In this document: in pieces, positions 36,401 through 43,737 of the stretch
Numbering within the stretch: the first letter of the stretch is position 1
Layout: each line of letters begins with the position of its first letter
NCBI RefSeq assembly: GCF_947495315.1
Contig: NZ_CANLYD010000004.1
Location: 62,001-126,000, forward strand
Origin: an uncultured Aquimarina sp.
GTDB taxonomy: Bacteria; Bacteroidota; Bacteroidia; Flavobacteriales; Flavobacteriaceae
Reading direction: 5' to 3'
Length of the DNA stretch: 64,000 bases
Made by a program: the position numbers and the translations under genes
Notes under the pieces: generated by a model
Seen by the model: the letters and a program-made list of their open reading frames with translations, nothing else
The model's database searches: none
What the model was told of the DNA's origin: nothing

Positions 36401-36649
36401 AATGGAATGAATGTTTCCACCATGGGAATTGGACATCAAATGAAAATGATTATTGATGGAAAAGGAAAGCGAGAGGTAATACTAAATGATTTCTATACGA
36501 ATAAAGAGAATGGTTTTAAAGAGGGATCAATTTCTTATACATCAGATACATTATCGCTAGGACATCATACTTTAGAAATTAAAGTATGGGATACTTTTAA
36601 TAATAGCAGTACCAAAAAAATAGAGGTTGTGGTATTAGATTCTTTATAA
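33455..36649 (+). CDS. PorU-like C25 family cysteine protease (type IX secretion sortase type)
   Basis: A 1064-residue protein with a signal peptide (CFVALLSASFYG), an N-terminal beta domain (NWYKFYIEKTGIYKLTPEFL), and a gingipain-like peptidase C25 domain. The catalytic pair is visible: VLDYFGHAEEEGFG (His672) and ITVTCLATRFDNP (Cys706), 34 residues apart as in PorU, followed by NPNGGAIAIIATTREIFM. The C-terminal part is beta-rich. PorU removes the sorting domain of T9SS cargo at the cell surface. The protein is shorter than usual PorU (about 1250-1300) and porV is not adjacent, so it may be a PorU2-type paralogue. Confidence 0.82.
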   Translation: MKRSVLLCFVALLSASFYGNQQQFIPEKGKDTTRQIVKKIPLSHSVLATGNWYKFYIEKTGIYKLTPEFLSDLGIDVATTDPATIKIYGNGGHMLPLKNSKNTEFDLRENAIKVVRGENGTLSEGGYILFYGQSTKGYNSDSKTHINLYDDKSYYFITTSGKRGRRIINSESFDKKADTIITTFKEDQFYEMDQYNLGMMGRRWLGDQIKNNEEKQFSFHFPNKVDATAITYKIMAVAKSNKPSKLKISLNQKEAGEIKFRPASDRLIAIEGSLEKNNKIYDDAIQIGLQYEVEGKALGESYLDYIRVSAERSLVGSDKQLKFTIPNTNSKHEIGEIQLKKAKKISEVWDVTNPEVVKVFENTSFSSKFSFKTQLDTKRKFVTVTTSDYYEPLKPLESIVENQNLKGTIFLDEENNFKNIDYLIITENDMLTAAERLADFHRTRNKMNVKVVPVQKIYNEFSSAKQDIGAIRNFIRYVYENASHDNKKLSYVCFMGNATVDYKDILKDKSLLNTYKKSIIPSFMSYESFSNTRSYVCDDFFGMMDPEEGEMKSTDDLDIVFGRILVDTDVMANDVVDKTIRYYKKNSFGDWRNNVLLLSDDVDKVWEQGIQRNLNSVGDSLVKKYPFLNISKVYSDAYIQKSTSNGEQYPNVTKTLIKKIEKGVAVLDYFGHAEEEGFGTEFFFTKKDAINLKNKDKLPLLITVTCLATRFDNPFDISIGEHVFRNPNGGAIAIIATTREIFMNAGVNINNEIMKTLFSENGPYLKPAETVLKLKNKLRYQDKRSVFFIGDPAMSLQMPRPGVHITKINGIPLQKFRDTIKALDKIRISGHLVDAFGKIKKDYNGEVFIKIFDKKNSKKTLGNNKIKNRKGNLIQLEYKDQDVIIYNGDFDIKKGVFDAEFMIPKDINMSIGNCKISLYAKKNNILEDAVGAYENVLLGGISNVTSLDTKGPEVKVFINGKKSKAINIIKANPELKIELADENGMNVSTMGIGHQMKMIIDGKGKREVILNDFYTNKENGFKEGSISYTSDTLSLGHHTLEIKVWDTFNNSSTKKIEVVVLDSL

Positions 36650-36784
36650 GATTGCTTACTTCGATAATAATCTACTAAATCACTAGGCTTTTTATTAATA
36701 ATATCATAATTCTTTCATTTCTAGTAATTTTTTCAAAGATTTGGGACTAATGAATAGATTTTTATATATACATTTGTTTAATAA

Positions 36785-36809
36785 CCTAGTATTCCGATAG
36801 GGTAATAGG
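36785..36809 (+). promoter_or_regulatory. Hairpin or operator-like inverted repeat upstream of the cys operon
   Basis: CCTAGTATTCC (36785-36795) and AGGGTAATAGG (36799-36809) can pair at nine of eleven positions (two G-U) over a three-base loop, 15 bases before the first ATG of the sulfate assimilation genes. It could be an operator for a regulator of the operon or a hairpin in the mRNA leader. No other copy was noticed in this window. Confidence 0.3.
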
Positions 36810-36824
36810 TTTTTTTGAAAAAAA

Positions 36825-37091
36825 ATGATTGTAGATCAAATGATATTAGATAAGGTAGCTACGAAGAAAACATCGTACGAGACTGATAGAACTTCAGAGA
36901 AGCCATTGCGTAGTATAGCAAAGGCAGTTAGTTGGAGGATTGTTGGTACATTGGATACATTGATAGTTTCTTACGTTTTAACTGGCGAGATAGCACTAGC
37001 TACTTCGATAGCATCAATTGATTTTGTTACAAAAATGATTCTTTATTTCTTTCACGAAAGAATTTGGAATCGTATTAAATGGGGAAGATAA
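36825..37091 (+). CDS. DUF2061 membrane protein
   Basis: An 88-residue protein with a basic, soluble N-terminus and a DUF2061 domain: SIAKAVSWRIVGTLDTLIVS, then SIASIDFVTKMILYFFHERI and WNRIKWGR. Two membrane helices are predicted. DUF2061 genes often precede sulfate assimilation genes in Flavobacteria, and here cysH starts 54 bases downstream, so a role in sulfate uptake or in the membrane side of this pathway is plausible but not shown. Confidence 0.85.
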   Translation: MIVDQMILDKVATKKTSYETDRTSEKPLRSIAKAVSWRIVGTLDTLIVSYVLTGEIALATSIASIDFVTKMILYFFHERIWNRIKWGR

Positions 37092-37145
37092 TTGCGGTTT
37101 GACTTCTCGACTGTGCTATAAGGGACAGAAAAAGAAATATTAAAA

Positions 37146-37772
37146 ATGAAATTTACAGGAAAGGAAATAGAGAACTTAAATAATACGCTAAAGGATAAAA
37201 CTCCTTTAGAGATTACTCAATGGGCCATTTTAAATGCGAAAAGCCCTGTCGTAACGACAAACTTTAGACCTTACGAAGCTGCAATTCTTAGTGTCTGTGC
37301 TAGTTCTCTATCCGATATTCCTGTGATCTGGTGTGATTCGGGTTATAATACTCCTAACACGTATAAACATGCGGAGGAAGTTATTGATTTATTAGAACTT
37401 AATGTACAATTGTATGTGCCTAAGCAAACTTCTGCTCATAGAGATGTGGTAATGGGAATTCCTGATATTGAAGATCCCAAACATAAAGAATTTACAGAGC
37501 AGGTAAAACTAGAGCCGTTTAAAAGAGCAATGTCGGATTTTAAACCAGATGTGTGGTTTACAAATCTTAGAAAAGGACAAACTGCATTAAGAGATTCTTT
37601 GGATATTTTGAGTTTAGGAAGTGATGGAGTGCTTAAGGTAAGCCCTTTTTATTATTACAGTGATGCAGAATTAGATGTGTATTTAGAGAAACATAATTTA
37701 CCAAATGAGTTTAAGTATTTTGATCCAACAAAGGTATTAGGAAACAGAGAATGTGGATTGCATACGAATTAA
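37146..37772 (+). CDS. cysH: Phosphoadenylyl (or adenylyl) sulfate reductase
   Basis: A 208-residue protein of the CysH family: VVTTNFRPYEAAIL, the PP-loop-type region VIWCDSGYNTPNTYKHAEEV, WFTNLRKGQTALRD, and the C-terminal catalytic ECGLH motif. It reduces activated sulfate to sulfite. The paired Cys motifs (CC...CxxC) that hold the 4Fe-4S cluster of APS reductases are absent, which points to PAPS as substrate; however no APS kinase gene (cysC) is in this operon and CysN has no CysC domain. Confidence 0.88.
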   Translation: MKFTGKEIENLNNTLKDKTPLEITQWAILNAKSPVVTTNFRPYEAAILSVCASSLSDIPVIWCDSGYNTPNTYKHAEEVIDLLELNVQLYVPKQTSAHRDVVMGIPDIEDPKHKEFTEQVKLEPFKRAMSDFKPDVWFTNLRKGQTALRDSLDILSLGSDGVLKVSPFYYYSDAELDVYLEKHNLPNEFKYFDPTKVLGNRECGLHTN

Positions 37773-37826
37773 ACTAATTTGTTATTTATTTAGATCAAAA
37801 GATTATTAAAAAAAAGACTAAATTAC

Positions 37827-38765
37827 ATGGAAGTAATTGAACAAATAAAAGAACAAGTTGTGAATGCAAAAGTGCTAAAAGTAAATCCTTTAGAAAGTGA
37901 AGCGATTTACATTTTTAGAGAAGTTGTTGCTCAATTTGAGAAACCTGTTTTACTTTTTTCAGGAGGTAAAGATTCTATAACATTAGTAAGATTAGCCCAA
38001 AAAGCATTTTATCCAGGTAAAATTCCTTTTCCATTACTACATATAGATACAGGACATAATTTTCCAGAAACTATTGAATTTAGAGATCGATTGGTTAAAG
38101 AACTTGGTGTAGAATTAATTGTTCGTAATGTACAGGATTCTATCGATCAAGGGAAAGTGATTGAAGAAAAAGGTAAGTACGCCAGTCGCAATAGTTTACA
38201 GACTACTACACTTCTTGATGCATTAGAAGAATTTAAGTTTGACGCAGCTATTGGAGGAGCTCGTAGAGATGAAGAAAAAGCAAGAGCAAAAGAACGTATA
38301 TTTTCGGTAAGAGATGATTTTGGTCAATGGGATGAAAAAAATCAGCGTCCAGAGTTATTTGATCATTTAAATGGAAAGATCGATTTAGGTCAGAATGTTC
38401 GTGTATTTCCGATCAGTAATTGGACAGAACTGGATGTTTGGAGTTATATTCAAAAAGAAGAAATCGAAATTCCTTCTATATATTTTGCACATAAACGCAA
38501 AACATTTATTAGAGATGGTATGATCTGGTCCGCAGAAGATGAGGTAGTGCATAGAGAAGATGATGAATTGGTAGAAGAAAGATTGGTTAGATTCCGTACA
38601 GTAGGAGATATGTCATGTACCGCAGCCGTACTTTCTGATGCAATTACAATCGATAAGGTTGTGGCAGAAATTAGAGAATCTACAATTTCGGAAAGAGGAG
38701 CTCGAATTGATGATAAAAGATCTGAAGCCGCAATGGAAAAAAGAAAACAACAAGGATATTTTTAA
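37827..38765 (+). CDS. cysD: Sulfate adenylyltransferase subunit 2
   Basis: A 312-residue CysD protein with the PP-loop LLFSGGKDSITLVRLAQKAF, HIDTGHNFPETIEFRD, GGARRDEEKARAKERIFS and near the C-terminus RFRTVGDMSCTAAVLSDA and RISERGARIDDK-like (TISERGARIDDKRSEAAME). Together with CysN it adenylates sulfate to APS. Encoded between cysH and cysN. Confidence 0.95.
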   Translation: MEVIEQIKEQVVNAKVLKVNPLESEAIYIFREVVAQFEKPVLLFSGGKDSITLVRLAQKAFYPGKIPFPLLHIDTGHNFPETIEFRDRLVKELGVELIVRNVQDSIDQGKVIEEKGKYASRNSLQTTTLLDALEEFKFDAAIGGARRDEEKARAKERIFSVRDDFGQWDEKNQRPELFDHLNGKIDLGQNVRVFPISNWTELDVWSYIQKEEIEIPSIYFAHKRKTFIRDGMIWSAEDEVVHREDDELVEERLVRFRTVGDMSCTAAVLSDAITIDKVVAEIRESTISERGARIDDKRSEAAMEKRKQQGYF

Positions 38766-38775
38766 AATAAGTTGG

Positions 38776-38837
38776 TAGTTGTCAGTTGTTGGTTAATAGA
38801 TTTTTTCCATCAACGATCAACCATTAACAATCAACTA
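38776..38837. repeat. Imperfect inverted repeat between cysD and cysN
   Basis: TAGTTGTCAGTTGTTGGTT on the left and AACCATTAACAATCAACTA on the right can pair over most of their length around a T-rich loop. It ends just before the cysN ATG. The composition (repeats of GTTGGTT) resembles simple dispersed elements in Flavobacteria. It could lower transcription or stabilise mRNA between the two subunit genes. Confidence 0.5.
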
Positions 38838-38844
38838 TAAAGAA

Positions 38845-40092
38845 ATGGACGTATTAAAAATAGCAACAGCAGGAAGTGTAGATGATGGTAAAAGTACCTT
38901 GATTGGACGTATTTTATATGATACAAAATCATTAACCACTGATAAATTAGAAGCAATCGAAACTAGAAGTAAAGCGAATGGGTTTGACTATTTAGATTTT
39001 TCATTAGCGACAGATGGATTAGTGGCAGAACGTGAACAAGGTATTACTATTGATGTAGCTCATATTTACTTTTCTACAAAGACAAAAAGTTACATTATTG
39101 CAGATACTCCTGGGCATATAGAATATACCAGAAATATGGTTACCGGAGCGTCTACATCTCAGGCTTCGATCATTCTGGTAGACGCGAGAAAAGGTGTGAT
39201 AGAACAAACCTATCGACACTTTTTTATTAATAATTTATTAAGAGTAAAGGATGTAATCGTAGCTATTAACAAAATGGATTTGGTTGATTTTTCACAATCA
39301 ACATATGAAGCAATTAAGTCTGATTTTGAAAAATTAATAGCAAAAAGCGATTACAAAGAGCAGAACATAACTTTTATTCCGGTAAGTGCGTTACAAGGTG
39401 ATAACGTAGTGGACGCATCCGAAAATACTCCTTGGTATAAAGGTCAAACGTTGTTAGAACATTTAGAAGAATTAGATGCTCAGGATGTATATGAAAAGGC
39501 AGAAGTACGTTTCCCTGTTCAAACTGTAATCCGTCCTAAAAAAGATGAATTCCATGATTTTAGAGGATATGCAGGTAAGCTATATGGCGGTGATCTTTCT
39601 GTAGGCGATGAGGTGACAGTTTTACCATCATTAACAACATCGAAAGTTAAAGAGATATTCTTTTTTGACGAGAAATTCGATACAGCTGGTAGAGGTAGTT
39701 CTTGCACGATTACATTAGAAGATGATGTAAATGTAAGTCGAGGTGATATGATTGTAAAATCATCAGAAAAACCTAGGGTTGAAAAACAGCTAACAGCTAC
39801 TGTTTGTTGGATGGATGGTAAAGATCTTAATCCTGGAACTAATTATTTTATTCAGAGTGGAAGCAGTAGGATTTTGGCCAAAGTTAAAAATGTTAATGGA
39901 ACAATTACTACTGATTTTTCAGGAGAAGATACTGCAAAGAATTCATTGGGTCTTAATGAGATTGGTAAGGTTCAGATACAATTAAGCAAACCTTTGGCTA
40001 TTGATTCTTATAGTAAGAATAAAGCGTCAGGGTCATTTATATTAATAGATTCTCAAACCAATAATACTTCAGGAGTAGGTTTTATAGAGTAG
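38845..40092 (+). CDS. cysN: Sulfate adenylyltransferase subunit 1 (GTPase)
   Basis: A 415-residue translation-factor-like GTPase: GSVDDGKSTLIGRILYDTKS (P-loop), REQGITIDVAHIYFST (switch I), DTPGHIEYTRNM, NKMDLVDFS and VSALQGDNVV, with two beta-barrel domains after it (KLYGGDLSVGDEVTVLPS). It drives APS formation with CysD. The length excludes a C-terminal APS kinase domain. Confidence 0.95.
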   Translation: MDVLKIATAGSVDDGKSTLIGRILYDTKSLTTDKLEAIETRSKANGFDYLDFSLATDGLVAEREQGITIDVAHIYFSTKTKSYIIADTPGHIEYTRNMVTGASTSQASIILVDARKGVIEQTYRHFFINNLLRVKDVIVAINKMDLVDFSQSTYEAIKSDFEKLIAKSDYKEQNITFIPVSALQGDNVVDASENTPWYKGQTLLEHLEELDAQDVYEKAEVRFPVQTVIRPKKDEFHDFRGYAGKLYGGDLSVGDEVTVLPSLTTSKVKEIFFFDEKFDTAGRGSSCTITLEDDVNVSRGDMIVKSSEKPRVEKQLTATVCWMDGKDLNPGTNYFIQSGSSRILAKVKNVNGTITTDFSGEDTAKNSLGLNEIGKVQIQLSKPLAIDSYSKNKASGSFILIDSQTNNTSGVGFIE

Positions 40093-40201
40093 ATAAAAAC
40101 CTTTAACCAAGAAGAAGAAAAACAGGAATTTTAGAATAAAAAAAACCTTTATACAAAAGTCATAAGTATGTTCTTTTTTAAAGGTTGAAATACGAAAGAA
40201 A

Positions 40202-42292
40202 ATGCAAAGTTTTAGAACAGAAATAGAAAACCCAATTGTCGAAAAAGACATTATTGAATTAGCTAATAAAATAGAGCAATTCCATAAAGGGACGATCGAT
40301 GAAGAAAAATTTCGTAGCCTTCGTTTAGCTCGTGGGGTATATGGTCAGCGACAAGAAGGAGTGCAGATGATTCGTATTAAATTACCATATGGTAAGGTAT
40401 TGAGCAATCAATTGCGAAGAATTTGCGATGTTTCTGACGAATATTCTAGAGGGCGATTACATATTACAACCAGGCAAGATATTCAGATTCATTACGTAGA
40501 TCTTAATAGAACACCTGAACTTTGGGCAGAATTAGAAAGGGATGATGTAACCTTACGAGAAGCTTGTGGTAATACAGTTCGTAATGTGACAGCATCAGAA
40601 ACAGCAGGTATTGATCCAAAAGAACCTTTTGATGTGTCACCATATGCAGACGCATTGTTTCGTTTCTTTTTAAGAAACCCAATTTCTCAGGAAATGGGAC
40701 GTAAGTTTAAAGTATCCTTTTCAGGTACTGAAGAAGATACTGGATTATCCTATATGCATGATCTTGGTTTTATTGCCAAAATTGAAAACGGAGTAAGAGG
40801 ATTTAAAGTAATGCTTGCAGGTGGATTGGGCTCGCAACCAAGACATGCGGATGAATTATATAGTTTTTTACCAACAGATAAGATCATTCCTTTAATGGAA
40901 GGAGTGCTTAGAATTTTTGATCGCCATGGCGAAAGAAAAAGTAGAGCTAAAGCGAGAATGAAATTCTTGGTAAAAGATATTGGTTTAGAAGCTTTCAAAG
41001 AATTAGTAGAAGCAGAACAAAAAGCAATTGCTCAAAAAACTGTTATAATCGATGCTGAAGCTTATGTAGCATCAGTTCCGGTTTCCTTGGAAGTTCCGAA
41101 AGTAGAAGTTAAAGATCAAAAAGCTTTTGAATTGTGGAAATCTACAAATGTGATTGAGCAAAAACAAAATGGATATGTTGCTATAGGTATCAAGGTGCTT
41201 TTAGGTGATTTTTATACGGATAAAGCTAGATTGTTGGCTGATTTGGTGGAAAAATATGCTGCTGGAGAGATTAGATTATCTCTACGTCAGAATATTTTAA
41301 TTCCTTTTGTAAAAGAAGATTTAGTATCATTTTTCTATCAGGAATTAGAGAAACTTGGTTTTGTAGAAGCAGGTTATAACAAAGCGGTTGATATTACAGC
41401 CTGCCCAGGAACTGATACGTGTAATTTAGGAATTGCAAGTAGTACGGGTATTGCCGAAGAATTAGAAAGAGTAATAAAAACTGAATATCCACAATATCTG
41501 GAGAAAGAAGATCTGGTAATCAAGATCAGCGGATGTATGAATGCTTGTGGACAGCACAATATGGCGAATATTGGTTTTCAGGGAATGTCAGTAAGAACAA
41601 AAGATAAATTAGTAGCTCCGGCTTTACAAGTGTTATTAGGAGGAGGAAATCTAGGTGATGGAAAAGGTCGTTTTGCAGATAAAGTAGTAAAAATACCAAG
41701 TAGAAGAGGACCAGAAGCATTACGTAGAATCCTGAATGATTTTGAACAAAATGCAAATGGTAAGACTTTTGTAGACTACTATGAGGATAAAGGAGAAAAA
41801 TATTTCTATAATTTCCTTACGGATTTATCCAATGTAGATAATCTGACCCAAGAAGATTTTATTGATTGGGGAACTGAAGAGGAATATGTAAAAGCGATTG
41901 GAGTTGGAGAATGTGCAGGTGTAGTTATTGATTTGATCGCTACCTTGTTTTTAGAAAGTGAAGAAAAGATTGAAAATGCAAAAAAATCTTTTGAGAATGG
42001 GATATATTCTGATGCAGTATACCACGCTTATAGTTCTTTAGTGAATTCTGCTAAAGCATTATTGCTGGCAGAAAATAAAAAGACCAATACGCACGCAGGT
42101 ATCATTAGTCAATTTGACGAAGAATTTGTTGCTAGTGGAAAGATAAAACTTGAAGGAACATTTGCAGATTTGATATACCAACTTCAGAAAAATGCACCGA
42201 ACAGGGATTTTGCGGTCGATTATATTAAAAAATCAGGGCTATTTTTACAAAAAGTGCAAGCGTTTAGAGCGCTTGAAGTAGAAAATGTATAA
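40202..42292 (+). CDS. Siroheme-dependent sulfite (nitrite) reductase with a C-terminal HEPN-like domain
   Basis: A 696-residue protein. Residues about 1-570 are a ferredoxin-type nitrite/sulfite reductase: RLHITTRQDIQIHYV, TLREACGNTVRNVTA, LRQNILIPFV, and the siroheme/4Fe-4S cysteines in ACPGTDTC (Cys401, Cys407) and SGCMNAC (Cys445, Cys449). Residues about 575-696 form an all-helical tail (AKKSFENGIYSDAVYHAYSS, LVNSAKALLLAENKKTNTHA, DYIKKSGLFLQKVQAFRALE) that fits the HEPN fold; the Rx4-6H RNase motif of toxin HEPNs is not visible, so it is probably structural. Context with cysHDN, siroheme and ferredoxin genes points to sulfite reduction. Confidence 0.88.
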   Translation: MQSFRTEIENPIVEKDIIELANKIEQFHKGTIDEEKFRSLRLARGVYGQRQEGVQMIRIKLPYGKVLSNQLRRICDVSDEYSRGRLHITTRQDIQIHYVDLNRTPELWAELERDDVTLREACGNTVRNVTASETAGIDPKEPFDVSPYADALFRFFLRNPISQEMGRKFKVSFSGTEEDTGLSYMHDLGFIAKIENGVRGFKVMLAGGLGSQPRHADELYSFLPTDKIIPLMEGVLRIFDRHGERKSRAKARMKFLVKDIGLEAFKELVEAEQKAIAQKTVIIDAEAYVASVPVSLEVPKVEVKDQKAFELWKSTNVIEQKQNGYVAIGIKVLLGDFYTDKARLLADLVEKYAAGEIRLSLRQNILIPFVKEDLVSFFYQELEKLGFVEAGYNKAVDITACPGTDTCNLGIASSTGIAEELERVIKTEYPQYLEKEDLVIKISGCMNACGQHNMANIGFQGMSVRTKDKLVAPALQVLLGGGNLGDGKGRFADKVVKIPSRRGPEALRRILNDFEQNANGKTFVDYYEDKGEKYFYNFLTDLSNVDNLTQEDFIDWGTEEEYVKAIGVGECAGVVIDLIATLFLESEEKIENAKKSFENGIYSDAVYHAYSSLVNSAKALLLAENKKTNTHAGIISQFDEEFVASGKIKLEGTFADLIYQLQKNAPNRDFAVDYIKKSGLFLQKVQAFRALEVENV

Positions 42293-42345
42293 TATCTTTA
42301 CAAAGTTTGTAAAACCTTTATTATAAAGATAATAAGTTATTAAAA

Positions 42346-43113
42346 ATGAGTATTAAAACACCGAAATTAACAGTAGTTGGAGCAGGACCGGGAGATCCAG
42401 ATTTGATTACGTTAAAAGCAATCAAAGCATTAGAATCAGCAGATGTGGTGTTGTATGATGCACTCATCAATGAATCGTTGTTGAAATATGCGCCTAATGC
42501 AGAAAAAATCTTTGTAGGCAAAAGAAAAGGATGTTACGCATATCAACAAGAACAAATTAATGAACTAATTGTTAGTAGAGCTAAAAGTCATGGACATGTA
42601 GTTCGATTAAAAGGAGGAGATCCCTTTATTTTTGGTCGTGGAGCAGAAGAAATTGGTTATGTTCAAGAATTTGGAGTAGAAACAAATATGGTTCCAGGAA
42701 TATCTTCATCACTGGCAGTTCCAGCTTATCAAGGAATTCCGTTAACCAAAAGAGGTTCATCAGAGAGTTTCTGGGTGATTACAGGAACAACGAAATCCCA
42801 TAAATTATCGCAGGATGTTCGCCTGGCGGCAAAATCTAATGCAACCGTGGTAATTTTAATGGGGATGAGCAAGTTAAACGAAATAGTTAGTATCTTTGCA
42901 GCCGAAAATAAACTCGACATTCCGGTAGCCATAATACAGAGCGGGACTACTGAAAATGAGCGGTTTGGGTTCGGTTCAATAAAAACCATAGAGCAGGTTG
43001 TGTCAGATAAAAAATTATCATCACCAGCCATTATTGTGATAGGTGAGGTAGTTGAGCAAAGAGTGAAATTAGCTTCGATTTATAAAGAAGTAAAAGAAGA
43101 AATCGTATCTTGA
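42346..43113 (+). CDS. cobA: Uroporphyrinogen-III C-methyltransferase
   Basis: A 255-residue SUMT: VVGAGPGDPDLITLKAIKAL (SAM-binding start), VLYDALINESLLKYA, RLKGGDPFIFGRGAEEI, VPGISSSLAVPAYQGIPLT. It makes precorrin-2, the precursor of siroheme, which the reductase encoded just upstream needs. Equivalent to the C-terminal half of CysG; here the two halves are separate neighbouring genes. Confidence 0.95.
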   Translation: MSIKTPKLTVVGAGPGDPDLITLKAIKALESADVVLYDALINESLLKYAPNAEKIFVGKRKGCYAYQQEQINELIVSRAKSHGHVVRLKGGDPFIFGRGAEEIGYVQEFGVETNMVPGISSSLAVPAYQGIPLTKRGSSESFWVITGTTKSHKLSQDVRLAAKSNATVVILMGMSKLNEIVSIFAAENKLDIPVAIIQSGTTENERFGFGSIKTIEQVVSDKKLSSPAIIVIGEVVEQRVKLASIYKEVKEEIVS

Positions 43114-43134
43114 TAGTTCAGGATAGCTATAAAG

Positions 43135-43737
43135 ATGGAAGAAAGAAATAATTTATATCCGGTTTTTCTGAAAGTTAAAAATCTCGAAATCTTAATTGTT
43201 GGAGGAGGAAATGTAGCTGAAGAAAAACTTACGTTCTTATTGAAATCTAGCCCAGATGCTAAAGTAACAATGGTGTCTCCAATGTATCGAGATGATACGG
43301 TTACGTTAGCAAATAAGTTTGGGGTAGAAATGATTAAAAAGAAATATCACAGACGCTTTCTAAAAAGGAAACATATTGTGATTGCTACTACAGATGTTCC
43401 TGAAGTGAATATACAAGTGTATAAAGACTGCAGAAAAAGAAGTAAATTGGTAAATGTAGCAGACAACCCTCCATATTGTGATTTTTATATGGGTGGTATT
43501 GTAACCAAAGGTAATGTAAAAGTGGCAATTTCGACTAACGGAAAGTCACCCACAACAGCCAAACGACTACGTCAATTTTTCGAAGAAGTAATTCCAGAGA
43601 ACATTGATGATTTAGTCAAAAATTTAAATGAATACAGAAAAACAATAAAAGGTGATTTCGAAGAAAAAGTGGAAACACTTAATGAATTTACCAAAGGATT
43701 AATAGGAAAAAAAGAAGTTGAACATGATCAAGACTGA
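43135..43737 (+). CDS. Precorrin-2 dehydrogenase / sirohydrochlorin ferrochelatase
   Basis: A 200-residue protein corresponding to the N-terminal half of CysG (Met8-like): LKVKNLEILIVGGGNVAEEK (NAD site), VIATTDVPEVNIQVYKDCRK, VNVADNPPYCDFYMGGIVTK and VAISTNGKSPTTAKRLRQF. It oxidises precorrin-2 and may insert iron to finish siroheme. Its 3' end overlaps the next gene by 14 bases. Confidence 0.9.
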   Translation: MEERNNLYPVFLKVKNLEILIVGGGNVAEEKLTFLLKSSPDAKVTMVSPMYRDDTVTLANKFGVEMIKKKYHRRFLKRKHIVIATTDVPEVNIQVYKDCRKRSKLVNVADNPPYCDFYMGGIVTKGNVKVAISTNGKSPTTAKRLRQFFEEVIPENIDDLVKNLNEYRKTIKGDFEEKVETLNEFTKGLIGKKEVEHDQD

